A DNA stretch of 64,000 nucleotides, from contig JAAYCX010000010.1 in assembly GCA_012729555.1 (NCBI GenBank), forward strand, positions 124,001 to 188,000. The letters run 5' to 3'. Positions 8,610 to 17,417 of this stretch are shown piece after piece. The first letter of the stretch is position 1. Every line of letters begins with the position of its first letter. The position numbers were made by a program, and so were the translations under genes. The notes under the pieces were generated by a model. That model saw only the letters and a list, made by a program, of their open reading frames with translations. It had not been told where the DNA came from and did no database searches. This DNA is from Acidobacteriota bacterium. Its GTDB lineage: Bacteria; Acidobacteriota; UBA6911.

Positions 8610-10502
8610 TCAAGGATGGTATTGGACGGCGCCCGTCTTCCGATTGCGCGAGAACCGGGCCAGGTAGTCCCACGCGATTCCGGCGTATTGCGGGTACAGA
8701 GCATGAACCAGGTCGGCCGTATAGCTGAGGGCCACCATGGGAACGCCCTGCCTGTCATTCAGATACCAGATGAAGTTCCTGTGTTCGCCGTTCAACACGG
8801 TTTCCGACCAGGCGTCGGCCTGAAACCCGCACTTCGGGTGGGCTTCGAAGTCATAGCGGACCCGGTCCATCCCGTTGAAAAGCAGGAATGCATTCAACAG
8901 CACCTGGGAATTGTCCGAAAGACTTCCGTCTTCGGGGTTTATATTGGGCGACAGGTCATAGGCGCTGGTCAGGTACATGAACGGCAGGTCCGTTTCCTCA
9001 AACCGCTCCTCCATGGCGTCCGTGAACGTGAACATCGCGCCGGCCATGTCGACAACGGCCGCCAGCATCCGCGGGTGGCTGGTCGCGATGGCGAGGGTGG
9101 CCCCTCCGCCCATCGAATAGCCGGACGCATAGACGCGTGAAGCATCGATCGCGGGATAGGTCTTCATCATGTAGGCGGCCAGCGCGGCCAGCGATTCCCC
9201 GAGAACCGGCTGATCGGAAGAGAGACCCTGGTGCTCCGGGGCCACCAGGATAAACCGCTCCTGACACACCATCTCCAGCCAGCCGACCTCCTCCACGAAG
9301 GCCTGCGGATCATCGCCGCCGCCATGGAGGGCGATGACGAGCGGAACGGTGCCAGCCGCGACCCCGTTTTGGAGAACCTCGCCGGGTACATACTCGTACC
9401 AGGTCTGCAGGTACTCGCCGGCCGGGGTTCGGATGCCCGAGAACCTGTCTTCCTGGTGCGGAAACACGGAAACGCCGTCGCGCGTCACGCCGTTGGTGAC
9501 GATGTTCCGCGCGGCCAGGGAATAGGGCGCCTGATCGAACGTATATCCCTGGAAGGGCGTGCCGGCGCTGTGCAATCCCTGTTTGACGACGGGGACGCGC
9601 ATCGTCCGGGAGAACATTTCGTCGTACACCCTCTTTATGATGGCGGCCGCGTCCGGCTTGGGTTCCCTGTGGACGGTCACCTGCTGAAGCGGCAGGGCCT
9701 GGTTGAAGCAGGTGGTGGTCCCGCCGTCCCCCCTTGCGGCGTCGGTTTCGTTCGCGGCCTTGTACCCGGCCGCGACGGCCTCGGTGGGGTTCACGAGATA
9801 GGCGGGCAGAACGGCGGCCACCTTGCGGACCTCCTCCATCCTGCCGTTGATCAGCAGGGCGCCGGCAATGCGGCTCGCGTAGTCGAAGGTGCTGGCGATG
9901 TAGTTGTTGAAGAAGGTCGCACCGCCGTCGATCCCGATGGCATAAAGGAAGCCGAAGCCGCCGAAGTAGGCGCCGTCGGACCAGGTCGTGACGATGTCGC
10001 CGGATCTTTCCGATCCGCCCAGTGACAGCATCGCCGTCTGGAGGGCGTAATAGTGCTTCTGGTCGGCGGCGGCGAAGCCGGCCTTGGGGTCGGACGGCGT
10101 GACGAGCACCACGCTCCCGATCGCCGCATCGATGATGTCGGTCATGCCGAGATTTTTCAGGTAGGTGAGCGCGGCATCCTTGTTCGGGAAGGACTTCTCG
10201 GCAAAGACCAGGATGTTGGTGTTGGAGCGGAGGGCGCGCCCGCCCCAGAGGTTCGCCGACCGGTATACGTACGTGGTTCCTTCAGGATAGCCGTCGAGCA
10301 CGGGGTGGGACTTGAAGGCCCCCTTGCCGGAGTCCTGCGAGGCGGCGGCAGCAGGGCTGCTCACGCGGGTTTCCTCCAGCGTCTCGAAAGTGGCCGGGTT
10401 CCCCTGTCGGTTGGAGTAGTCGAGAGCGAGGGCGCCGGAGGTGAAAGTCAGGCCCGCGGTGAGGGCGAGCGTAAGAAGCAAGGGCGGCAGGTTCTTCGGC
10501 AC
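8610..10502 (-). CDS. Large secreted esterase, PHB-depolymerase-like (paralogue 1)
   Basis: A 630-residue exported serine esterase with an alpha/beta-hydrolase C-terminal half. The GTG at 10502 follows an aaaggaggg ribosome site and begins a signal peptide ending GALALDYS. The oxyanion segment ALHGGGDDPQ and nucleophile elbow SGYSMGGGAT are typical of the LpqC/poly(3-hydroxybutyrate) depolymerase group; the C terminus (VHALYPQYAGIAWDYLARF) probably holds the catalytic His. The N-terminal ~330 residues form an extra domain I cannot name. A close paralogue with the same architecture lies at 18700-20724. The natural ester is unknown. The frame is open further upstream, but that stretch is not secretory. 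Confidence 0.8.
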   Translation of the reverse strand: MPKNLPPLLLTLALTAGLTFTSGALALDYSNRQGNPATFETLEETRVSSPAAAASQDSGKGAFKSHPVLDGYPEGTTYVYRSANLWGGRALRSNTNILVFAEKSFPNKDAALTYLKNLGMTDIIDAAIGSVVLVTPSDPKAGFAAADQKHYYALQTAMLSLGGSERSGDIVTTWSDGAYFGGFGFLYAIGIDGGATFFNNYIASTFDYASRIAGALLINGRMEEVRKVAAVLPAYLVNPTEAVAAGYKAANETDAARGDGGTTTCFNQALPLQQVTVHREPKPDAAAIIKRVYDEMFSRTMRVPVVKQGLHSAGTPFQGYTFDQAPYSLAARNIVTNGVTRDGVSVFPHQEDRFSGIRTPAGEYLQTWYEYVPGEVLQNGVAAGTVPLVIALHGGGDDPQAFVEEVGWLEMVCQERFILVAPEHQGLSSDQPVLGESLAALAAYMMKTYPAIDASRVYASGYSMGGGATLAIATSHPRMLAAVVDMAGAMFTFTDAMEERFEETDLPFMYLTSAYDLSPNINPEDGSLSDNSQVLLNAFLLFNGMDRVRYDFEAHPKCGFQADAWSETVLNGEHRNFIWYLNDRQGVPMVALSYTADLVHALYPQYAGIAWDYLARFSRNRKTGAVQYHP

Positions 10503-10699
10503 GGGTCCCTCCTTTTCTTTCCGACGTGATCGTCGGCCCCATTGTTCATGATGGAACACCTCCGATGATACAACAGGCGCGAGCGGGCGGGGAAAGGAAT
10601 CGGTAACATCGGCCCTGGTCCAGGCGTATGTATGACCATAGCTCTTTAGGAATAAAGGCCTGCGCGAATTTGCCAACTTTGCAGAGAGGTGAACATTCT

Positions 10700-11197
10700 A
10701 TGCGGATCAAAATCCTTGTTTTGACTGTCTTTGCCCTGAGCGTGATGCTTTCGTCGGCTTTGGGCGCGGATATTGCTGGAACGTGGAAAGGCACCAGGGA
10801 GATGATGGGCCAATCCATGGAGGTGAGCTTCACCTTCGTCCCCGATCAAGCCGATCCCACCAAATTCACCGGAACGAGTCCGGGCCGCCAGGGGGGCGAA
10901 AACAAGATCACCGAGGGGAAAATCGACGGCAATGACGTTTCCTTCACGGTCGTGATGGAAGGCGGCATGATGGCCGGACTGAAGATCAATTACAAGGGCG
11001 CCGTCGCTGGCGATGAGATGAAGCTGACGATGGAAATGGACATGAGCGGAGTCGATTTCAGCGCCATGGGCGGCGGTCCGGGCGGCGGTCCCGGCGGCGG
11101 TCCCGGCGGCGGGGGAATGGGGGGACCTCCTCCGGGCGGCGGCGGCCCCGGCGGCGGCATGCCTCCCATGGAACTGACCGTCAAGAAAGTCAAGTAG
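10700..11197 (+). CDS. Small exported protein with Gly/Pro-rich tail
   Basis: A 165-residue protein with a signal peptide (cleaved after ALG, ~residue 22). Residues ~24-120 form a compact strand-rich domain (DIAGTWKGTREMMGQSMEVSF ... KITEGKIDGNDVSFTV), the shape of small lipocalin-like or DUF-type binding barrels. Residues ~122-158 are GGGPGGGPGG repeats from a 12-bp tandem repeat, followed by a charged end. The ATG at 10700 is eight bases after gagaggtga. It is transcribed divergently from the esterase and is followed by a strong hairpin at 11233, so it appears monocistronic. Similar Gly-tailed proteins are common in Acidobacteriota (recalled, not checked). Function unknown. Confidence 0.7.
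   Translation: MRIKILVLTVFALSVMLSSALGADIAGTWKGTREMMGQSMEVSFTFVPDQADPTKFTGTSPGRQGGENKITEGKIDGNDVSFTVVMEGGMMAGLKINYKGAVAGDEMKLTMEMDMSGVDFSAMGGGPGGGPGGGPGGGGMGGPPPGGGGPGGGMPPMELTVKKVK
11070..11112. repeat. 12-bp tandem repeat coding for GGGP units
   Basis: About three and a half near-identical copies of ggcggtcccggc inside the coding region of the small exported protein. The unit length is a multiple of three, so copy-number change would only lengthen the Gly/Pro tail. Confidence 0.8.
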
Positions 11198-11232
11198 CCG
11201 GCTGCAATAACACCCGGTTGCCGATGTAACAG

Positions 11233-11285
11233 CGCCGCCGGCGGGGATGGGCAGAAAATCCCTTCTCCGCCGGCGGCGTTCTTTC
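11233..11285 (+). terminator. Intrinsic terminator of the Gly-rich protein gene
   Basis: A perfect 12-bp GC stem (11233-11244 pairs with 11267-11278; cgccgccggcgg and its complement) with a 22-base loop, followed by ttctttct. It lies 36 bases after the stop codon at 11197. Confidence 0.75.
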
Positions 11286-11836
11286 TCCCCTATCGAAATG
11301 GAAGCTCCCCCGACCGCCTGCCATAGTCCCGGACCCCGCTCTTGTCTGGCGGGGGCGGCGGTCGTTCCCGACGGCCGTTTCATAGTCTTGCTTGGTTTTT
11401 CCCTCGCGCGGCTATACAATGCCCGGTTCTGGAAAGGAGGAAGCCGTCGCCGAAACGCTGCATGCCTTGTTTGCTCGACCACATGATGGACAATCACCAG
11501 TGGTTGGCAACGTGCCTGGAAGCAGCGCCAATCGTCGAATGAAACCGGACTGCATGGAAATAGCATCGGCCGATTCTGGTGGAACGCGAGGATAAACGCC
11601 GGATCTGCCGCAAACACCGTATTCATCCGTAAACACTGCATAAGATACTCGAGAAGCACAGCCCGAGCCTCCCGGATACCGGCAGTTCAACCCCCGCGAA
11701 CGATACCCTTTCGGCCCTCAGGAGACCTTCATTGAGGCCTCGGGCCAAGGCCCGGAAATCTCCGACGGCGGAGGAACATCGCCGGGGGCGATGAATGCAG
11801 CATTATCGTAAGTGTCACCAATTAAAGAGGTTGACT
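11286..11836. other. Gene-poor stretch before the diaphorase module
   Basis: About 550 bases without a credible gene. Short open frames on both strands lack ribosome sites and protein-like composition. The upstream region of the next gene ends in attaaagaggttgac, which supplies its ribosome site. No clear sigma-54 or sigma-70 promoter could be picked out. Confidence 0.5.
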
Positions 11837-12913
11837 ATGGATACCCGCAAGATGACGACCATCGGCCCGGGGGCGTCGCCCCCGCTGGACGTGCTTATTA
11901 TGGATGACGACGCTGCATCGGCAGCGGCTTGTCGCCGGACCCTGGAAGAGGACGGGTATTGCGTCGCCGTTGCCGGCGACGGGCGGCAGGGTCTTCAGGC
12001 GGCGGAGTCGGACGGCCCGAGCGTCGTACTTCTGGATCTCGGGATTCCGGGTGTGACAGGATTCGAGGCGCTGGCCCGGCTGGCCGAGCCCGGATCCGCG
12101 ACGATACCGATTGTCATGACCGGAGACGGGACGGTGGACTGCGCGGTGGAATGCATGCGGCTGGGCGCCCACGATTTTCTGATGAAGCCCGTCGATCCCG
12201 AAAAGCTCCTGGATTCGGTGCGGCGCGGGGTGGATCTCAGCACGCTGCGCAGGCAGGCCGATGCGCCCAGGGCGAAACAGGATCTGTTGCTTCAGGGGCT
12301 TGATTTCCTTGGTGAAGCCTACTCCCTGGGCATGGAAAAGCGCCAGCTGCTCGACGAACTGGCCTCTCTCGAGAAAGAGGCGAAGCACCGCGCGGACGGC
12401 CTCGGCCGGACCGGGGGGAAGGAACGCGCTATCGCCGGCATCCGCGAGGATCTCCTCAAAGCCGACGCCATCATGCGCAAGTACGGCTTTCGGAAGGATG
12501 CGCTCATTCAGACGCTCCTGGACATCCAGGAGACGTTTCACTGGCTTCCACGCCATATCCTCGGCTGGGTATCCGGCAGACTCCACATCCCGCTCCGCGA
12601 GATCCACGGAATCGCCAACTTCTATGAAGCGTTCAGCCTGGAACCGCGGGGCCGGCATTCGTTCCAGGTCTGCACGGGGACGGCTTGCCACGTGCGGGGA
12701 GCCTCCGAACTGCTGACCCGGGTCTCCGCCGCGCTGGGCCTTCAACCGGGACAGACGGACAGCCGCCTCACCTACACGCTGGAGACCGTCCATTGCCTCG
12801 GATGCTGCGCCCTGGCGCCGGTGATCCAGGTCGACAGCGAGTATTATCGCGATCCTGACCGGAGCCGGCTCGACACAATCATTAAAACGATGCAGAAGGA
12901 GACGCAGGCATGA
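11837..12913 (+). CDS. Response-regulator receiver domain fused to NuoE-type [2Fe-2S] subunit
   Basis: A 358-residue fusion. Residues ~17-135 are a complete receiver domain: acidic pocket MDDD (23-25), phospho-acceptor Asp67 in VVLLDLGIPG, the VMTGDGT Thr and the LMKPV Lys. After a ~75-residue linker, residues ~210-355 are a NuoE/HoxE/HndA thioredoxin-like domain with the [2Fe-2S] ligands in VCTGTACH and HCLGCCALAP (CxxxxC and CxxxC). NuoE subunits pass electrons between NADH:flavin NuoF and the rest of a complex. The stop overlaps the NuoF start by four bases, so translation is coupled. A receiver covalently joined to a diaphorase subunit suggests phosphorylation-dependent control of electron transfer; that is inference. 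The ATG at 11837 follows an agagg site. Confidence 0.9.
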   Translation: MDTRKMTTIGPGASPPLDVLIMDDDAASAAACRRTLEEDGYCVAVAGDGRQGLQAAESDGPSVVLLDLGIPGVTGFEALARLAEPGSATIPIVMTGDGTVDCAVECMRLGAHDFLMKPVDPEKLLDSVRRGVDLSTLRRQADAPRAKQDLLLQGLDFLGEAYSLGMEKRQLLDELASLEKEAKHRADGLGRTGGKERAIAGIREDLLKADAIMRKYGFRKDALIQTLLDIQETFHWLPRHILGWVSGRLHIPLREIHGIANFYEAFSLEPRGRHSFQVCTGTACHVRGASELLTRVSAALGLQPGQTDSRLTYTLETVHCLGCCALAPVIQVDSEYYRDPDRSRLDTIIKTMQKETQA

Positions 12914-14829
12914 AACGCGTGAAAACCGTTGCGGATCTTGAGAACCTGAGAACACAGGCTGTTGCCGGGCGCGACGCCAGGGAGGCCTGGCTGGAGGTGT
13001 GTACGGGATCGGGCTGTCGTGCCTGCGGCGCCGAAGCGTTGGCGGACGCCCTGGATGGCGAGATCGAAAAGCGCCGACTTGGAGACACCATCGGAGTCCG
13101 CCGGACCGGGTGCCACGGCTTCTGCGAAGGCGCCCCGCTGGTGGTGATCCAGCCTTCGGATGCCTGCTGTCTCAAAGTGCAGCCGAAGGACGCGGCGGCC
13201 ATCATCGACAGGCTCGGCGCGGGGGAGGGGCCGGTCACCGACCTCCTGTATCTCGACGAAGAAACCGGCGGGCGCATCGCACGTCTGCAGGAGATACCTT
13301 TCTACAAGCACCAGGAACGCGTCCTCCTGGAAGACAACGTCCGGATCGATGCCACCAGCATCATGGACTACATCGCCATCGGCGGTTACGGCGCGCTGGC
13401 AAAGGCTCTTTCCGGGATGACGCCCGAATCCGTGCTCCAGGAAGTGAAAGCGGCCAAACTGCGCGGCCGGGGGGGCGGCGGCTTTCCGGCCGGCCGGAAA
13501 TGGGAAACCACGCGCAACGCCCCCGGCGAGCCGAAATACGTCATTGTCAACGCCGACGAAGGGGATCCGGGCGCCTTCATGGACGGCAGCCTGCTCCAGG
13601 GAAATCCGCACAGCGTCCTGGAGGGACTGATCCTGGGCGCCTATGCGATCGGAGCCGCGGAAGGGTTCCTGTACGTGCGCCAGGAATATCCGCTGGCGCT
13701 CAGGAGCGCCAGGATCGCCATCGAGCAGGCGCGCGAATACGGGCTGCTCGGCAGGAACATCCTCGGGTCCGGGTTCTCCTTCGACGTCACCATCCACCGC
13801 GGGGCCGGGGCCTTCGTCTCCGGGGAATCCAGCGCCCTGATGAGCGCCATCGAAGGGCACGTCGGCGAACCGCGACCCAAATACGTGCATACCTCCGAGA
13901 AGGGGGTCTGGGGCAAACCCTCCTGCCTGAACAACGTCGAAACCTGGGCCACCGTTCCCCGCATCATCCAAAAGGGCGCGGATTGGTTCCGCGGCCTGGG
14001 AACGGAGGGGAGCAAGGGCACCAAGATCTTCTCGCTGGTAGGCAAGGTCAAAAACACGGGACTGGTCGAAGTTCCGATGGGGACCCCGCTCCGCGACATC
14101 ATCTTTAAAATCGGCGGCGGGGTTCCCGACGGGAAATCCTTCAAGGCGGTGCAGACCGGCGGACCCTCCGGCGGGGTCATCCCGGAAACCCTGCTCGATC
14201 TCCCGGTGGATTTTGACGAGCTCACCAGGGCGGGTTCCATGATGGGTTCGGGCGGCATGATCGTCATGGACGAAAACACCTGCATGGTGGATACCGCGCG
14301 GTACTACACGAACTTCCTTGCGCACGAATCGTGCGGCAAGTGCGTTCCCTGCCGCGAAGGCACGCGCCAGATGCTCCGCATCCTCGACGACATCGCTTCG
14401 GGGAAAGGCCGGGAAGGCGATCTCGAAATACTGGAGGAACTGGCGGAATTCATGCAGGTCGCGTCCCTCTGCGCGCTGGGCCAATCGGCGCCCAACCCGG
14501 TCGTCAGCACCCTGAAGTATTTCCGCGGGGAATACGAAGAGCATATCCGGCAGGGGCGATGCCGCGCCGGCGTTTGCACGGCGCTGATCGCCTACGATAT
14601 CAGCCAGGAAAAATGCCGGTCCTGCGGCGCCTGCCAGCGCAGCTGCCCGGCTGGAGCCGTCCACAAATCGGAGACGGACGTTTTTACCATCGTCCAGGAG
14701 AAGTGCATCAAGTGCGGCGCCTGTTTCAGGGCATGCCCCGAGAAATTCGGCGCCGTCGTCAAGGTCCCGGCGGACGCGATCCGGCACGAAGCCGCCGAGG
14801 AGTTTGCTTTGGCCGGAACTAGAGAGTAG
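12910..14829 (+). CDS. NuoF/HndC-type NADH-binding diaphorase subunit
   Basis: A 639-residue FMN/iron-sulfur subunit. Residues ~28-110 are a thioredoxin-like [2Fe-2S] domain (VCTGSGCRACG and GCHGFCEGAP). Residues ~150-480 are the NuoF flavin/NAD domain: LRGRGGGGFPAGRKW is the NADH/FMN glycine loop and ESCGKCVPCREG the [4Fe-4S] site near residue 480. The C terminus adds a two-cluster ferredoxin (CRSCGACQRSC and CIKCGACFRAC). This N- and C-terminal extension is the arrangement of HndC/HydB in electron-bifurcating hydrogenases and of related formate dehydrogenases. It probably oxidises NADH (or reduces NAD+) and exchanges electrons with a ferredoxin-linked partner. It is flanked by NuoE and NuoG-N genes in one operon; no hydrogenase or dehydrogenase catalytic subunit is present in the window. 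Confidence 0.93.
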   Translation: MKRVKTVADLENLRTQAVAGRDAREAWLEVCTGSGCRACGAEALADALDGEIEKRRLGDTIGVRRTGCHGFCEGAPLVVIQPSDACCLKVQPKDAAAIIDRLGAGEGPVTDLLYLDEETGGRIARLQEIPFYKHQERVLLEDNVRIDATSIMDYIAIGGYGALAKALSGMTPESVLQEVKAAKLRGRGGGGFPAGRKWETTRNAPGEPKYVIVNADEGDPGAFMDGSLLQGNPHSVLEGLILGAYAIGAAEGFLYVRQEYPLALRSARIAIEQAREYGLLGRNILGSGFSFDVTIHRGAGAFVSGESSALMSAIEGHVGEPRPKYVHTSEKGVWGKPSCLNNVETWATVPRIIQKGADWFRGLGTEGSKGTKIFSLVGKVKNTGLVEVPMGTPLRDIIFKIGGGVPDGKSFKAVQTGGPSGGVIPETLLDLPVDFDELTRAGSMMGSGGMIVMDENTCMVDTARYYTNFLAHESCGKCVPCREGTRQMLRILDDIASGKGREGDLEILEELAEFMQVASLCALGQSAPNPVVSTLKYFRGEYEEHIRQGRCRAGVCTALIAYDISQEKCRSCGACQRSCPAGAVHKSETDVFTIVQEKCIKCGACFRACPEKFGAVVKVPADAIRHEAAEEFALAGTRE

Positions 14830-14840
14830 CGGGGAGCGCC

Positions 14841-15380
14841 ATGGATACTGTCCGATTGGAAATTGATGGTCGTGCCGTAGAGGGCGCGCCGGGAACCACC
14901 GTTCTGCAGGCCGCGAGGTCCGCCGGCATTGAAATACCCACCCTGTGTCATGACGACCGGCTGGAGTCCTTCGGCGCCTGCCGGATGTGCATGGTCGAGA
15001 TCGAAACCGGCGGGGGCCGCAAAAAACTGGTGGCGTCCTGCGTCTACCCCATAGAGGAAGGTCTCCGTGTGCGGACAAAGACGGAGATGGTGGTCAAGAT
15101 CCGCAAGATGATCATCGAACTCCTCTGGCCTTCCTGGCAGACGTACGCGGAGGAATACGGGGTCACCGCCTCGCGCTTCAGGACCGGCATGACGGACTGC
15201 AGCCTTTGCGGGCGCTGCCTCCGCTACTGCGCGGAGATCAAAAAGGAGAACAGGATCTACTTCAAGGGCCGCGGCATCGATCGCCGGCCGGCGCTGCTCG
15301 AAGGGGCGGAGCTTTCCTGCCGGTCGTGCGGCGAATGCTTCACCCTGTGCAACAGCGGCTGGATTGCCTCGCGCTGCTGA
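14841..15380 (+). CDS. NuoG N-terminal/HoxU-like iron-sulfur subunit
   Basis: A 179-residue electron-transfer protein. Residues ~1-75 are a plant-type [2Fe-2S] ferredoxin (TLCHDDRLESFGACRMC then a fourth Cys in VASCVYP). Residues ~115-175 hold two more cluster motifs, CSLCGRCLRYC and CRSCGECFTLC. This matches the N-terminal part of NuoG, HoxU and HndD. It ends before any hydrogenase H-cluster or molybdopterin domain, so it is either a stand-alone HoxU-like subunit or the remains of a longer one; the composition up to the stop gives no sign of decay. It starts 11 bases after the NuoF gene behind a ggggagc site and closes the operon. Confidence 0.9.
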   Translation: MDTVRLEIDGRAVEGAPGTTVLQAARSAGIEIPTLCHDDRLESFGACRMCMVEIETGGGRKKLVASCVYPIEEGLRVRTKTEMVVKIRKMIIELLWPSWQTYAEEYGVTASRFRTGMTDCSLCGRCLRYCAEIKKENRIYFKGRGIDRRPALLEGAELSCRSCGECFTLCNSGWIASRC

Positions 15381-15496
15381 CGCGCGCCGGATCGAAGGTG
15401 CAGAAAGAATGTCGACACCCGCGGGTTCTGCGGTAAGATCGGCCTGCCGCCCGTCGGGGCGGCTGCCGGGTCCGGAAACACCACGGGGTCAAGCCA

Positions 15497-16453
15497 ATGC
15501 TGGCGGTAACGGGAGCTACCGGGCAGGTCGGGCGCAGGGTTGCGGCGCGGATAGCCGCGCTCGGGTTGGCGCAGCGGCTCGTCGTGCGCGATCCTGCGCG
15601 GGCCCCGCTTCTGCCGGGCGCCGAAATTGCGGCGGCTTCCTCCTATGACGATGCGCCGGCGATGCGCCGGGCCCTGTACGGCGTCGACACCCTCTTCCTC
15701 GTTTCCGCCCGGGACCGGTTCGGGGTCGCGCACCAGAGCGCCAGAAACGGCGTGCCCGCGCCCCGCTACGACCGGCTCGAGCAGCAGCGGGCGGCCGTGG
15801 ATGCGGCCGGGGCCGCCGGCGTGCGGCGCATCGTCTACCTCTCCGTCGTTCGCGCAGCGCCGGACGCCGTTTTCATCCTCGCCCACGATCATTTTCACAC
15901 CGAGGAGCGGATACGCGCCTCCGGCATGGAATATACGTTCCTGAGGGCGAGCCTGTACACGGACAACGTGCCGCTGTGCGTCTCCGCGGACGACGTCGTG
16001 CGGGCGCCGGCGGGGGAAGGGCGCGCCGCCTGGGTGACGCGGGACGACATCGCGGCGGCCGCGGCGGCGGTGATGACTTCGCCCGGCCACGAGGGGCGGA
16101 GCTACGACCTGACGGGCCCGGAAGCCCTGACCCTCGGTGAGACCGCCCAGCGGCTTTCGGCCGCCGTCGGACGGGCGATCACCTACCAGGCGCAGACCCC
16201 CGAAGAGGCCAGGGCCACGCGCCGCACCAGCCGGTTGGAAGGCTTCGAGGCCGAACGCAGACGCCTGACCGGGCGCGGCCTGGACGCCTACGAGGTGGAG
16301 GTGTTCGTCACCCACTTTCTGCAGATCGCGGCGGGGGACCTGGCCCGCGTCAGCGACGCGGTGCGCAGGTTGACGGGCCGCCCGGCGGAATCGCTGGCGG
16401 AATACCTCCGGCGGTGCCCGGAAAGCTGCTCCCACCTCCTCCGGACCCCATGA
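15497..16453 (+). CDS. NmrA-like/atypical SDR NAD(P)-binding protein
   Basis: A 318-residue Rossmann-fold protein beginning MLAVTGATGQVGRRV, the GxxGxxG dinucleotide loop of NmrA/azoreductase-like atypical short-chain dehydrogenases. Later RIVYLSVVRA and a TFLRASLYTDN segment match the family core, and ALTLGETAQRLSAAVGR is the typical C-terminal helix region. No Tyr-x-x-x-Lys catalytic pair of classical SDRs is evident, as usual for NmrA-type sensors. An unusual ~15-residue insert after FLVSARDRFG is present. It lies 116 bases after the diaphorase operon with its own spacing, so co-regulation is uncertain. Substrate or ligand unknown. Confidence 0.85.
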   Translation: MLAVTGATGQVGRRVAARIAALGLAQRLVVRDPARAPLLPGAEIAAASSYDDAPAMRRALYGVDTLFLVSARDRFGVAHQSARNGVPAPRYDRLEQQRAAVDAAGAAGVRRIVYLSVVRAAPDAVFILAHDHFHTEERIRASGMEYTFLRASLYTDNVPLCVSADDVVRAPAGEGRAAWVTRDDIAAAAAAVMTSPGHEGRSYDLTGPEALTLGETAQRLSAAVGRAITYQAQTPEEARATRRTSRLEGFEAERRRLTGRGLDAYEVEVFVTHFLQIAAGDLARVSDAVRRLTGRPAESLAEYLRRCPESCSHLLRTP

Positions 16454-16564
16454 TCCGGGTTACCCCCTCGCCGAAGTGTCCGACTGCAATTTCCCACAAT
16501 TCCGGGCTTGCGGTATGATCATAATGCGGGTTAAGAGGTCGATCGGCGTGGCGGAGACATTGGA

Positions 16565-16792
16565 ATGAAACGAGCAGACATGAGGCCTATCAGGCAAATC
16601 GAAGCCGTCGACGATCTTGTCGCGGAGATTCTGAGAAAGAAGACCCCGGGCGAAAGGCTGCGCATTGGCTTTGAGATGTGGTTGTCGGCGCGACGGATGC
16701 TTTCCGCCCACATTCGTCATATTCACCCGGAATGGTCTCAGCGGCAAACCGAAATGGAAGTGTCCAGGAGATTTCTCCATGGGACCCTATGA
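16565..16792 (+). CDS. Small helical protein, possible antitoxin of a nucleotidyltransferase pair
   Basis: A 75-residue, Arg-rich, probably all-helical protein (EILRKKTPGERLRIGFEMW). It overlaps the following nucleotidyltransferase gene by 14 bases, so the two are translationally coupled. The PGERLRIGFEMWLSARRM pattern resembles, from memory, Rv0078B-type antitoxins that sit ahead of nucleotidyltransferase-like toxins; this needs a profile search. No DNA-binding motif is obvious. The ATG at 16565 follows a ggagacattgga stretch, a fair ribosome site. It is too short for firm homology. Confidence 0.6.
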   Translation: MKRADMRPIRQIEAVDDLVAEILRKKTPGERLRIGFEMWLSARRMLSAHIRHIHPEWSQRQTEMEVSRRFLHGTL

Positions 16793-17363
16793 ATTACTGG
16801 AAGTGATGGTGAGAATCTTCGAGAAGCTGCGGATCCCCTATTTTGTAACCGGGTCCGTCGCCGCGATGGCCTATGGCGAACCCCGGCTCACCAACGACAT
16901 CGATATCGTGACCGGAATGGAGGCTGCCCACATTTGTGGATTTCTGGCGGAACTTCCATGCGATCAGTTCTATGTCAGTGAGGACATGATTCGGGACGCG
17001 ATCCGGCGCCGGACGCAGTTTAACATCATCCACCCGGCGTCAGGGCTGAAGATGGACATCGTGATTCGGGATCAGTGTCCTTTTAATGAGAGCCGATTCC
17101 GTCGAATCCGCAGAATCAAACCCGGAGAAGGCTATGAGGCGAACTTCGCTTCTCCGGAAGATATCATCATCATGAAGATGCGTTACTACAAGGAGGGAGG
17201 ATCCGACAAGCACTTGCGGGATATCGCCGGCATATTGAAGATCAGCGGGGCCGAAATCGACAGGTCCTACATCCATGATTGGGCCATCCAACTGGGGGTT
17301 ATCGAAATCTGGGATCGTGTGATCCAGGCGCTTGACTCTCCGGACAACAGGCGGCCGCACTAG
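16779..17363 (+). CDS. DUF6036/MNT-like nucleotidyltransferase
   Basis: A 194-residue protein of the DNA polymerase-beta-like nucleotidyltransferase superfamily. YFVTGSVAAMAYGEPRLTNDIDIVT is the GS-x(n)-DxD signature (here DID) and KMDIVIRD supplies the third Asp. Relatives in MNT/HEPN and AbiE-like modules transfer nucleotides to proteins or tRNA. The ATG at 16779 lies eight bases after an aggag site that is inside the preceding gene. Together with the 75-residue partner it forms a probable toxin-antitoxin or regulatory pair. The target is unknown. A longer frame upstream exists but would overlap the partner completely. Confidence 0.8.
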   Translation: MGPYELLEVMVRIFEKLRIPYFVTGSVAAMAYGEPRLTNDIDIVTGMEAAHICGFLAELPCDQFYVSEDMIRDAIRRRTQFNIIHPASGLKMDIVIRDQCPFNESRFRRIRRIKPGEGYEANFASPEDIIIMKMRYYKEGGSDKHLRDIAGILKISGAEIDRSYIHDWAIQLGVIEIWDRVIQALDSPDNRRPH

Positions 17364-17417
17364 TCCCTGCGCCATGGCACGCGCTTGGCCCGAATCCCGG
17401 CGGTCTCCCGTCCGCCC

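Noticed and set aside
11070-11160. CRISPR-like tandem repeats
   Set aside because: The 12-bp repeats are coding, in frame and without spacers.
12844-15078. A 744-codon open frame on the minus strand across the diaphorase genes
   Set aside because: It is antisense to three genes with full cofactor motifs; its translation is Arg/Gly/Pro-rich and matches no family. High GC makes such shadows common.
12910-15380. Complete [FeFe]-hydrogenase or formate dehydrogenase
   Set aside because: No H-cluster or molybdopterin domain was found; the last subunit ends after its Fe-S motifs.
15381-15496. Terminator after the diaphorase operon
   Set aside because: A gccgccc/gggcggc hairpin exists but has no T-run and weak spacing, so it was not called.
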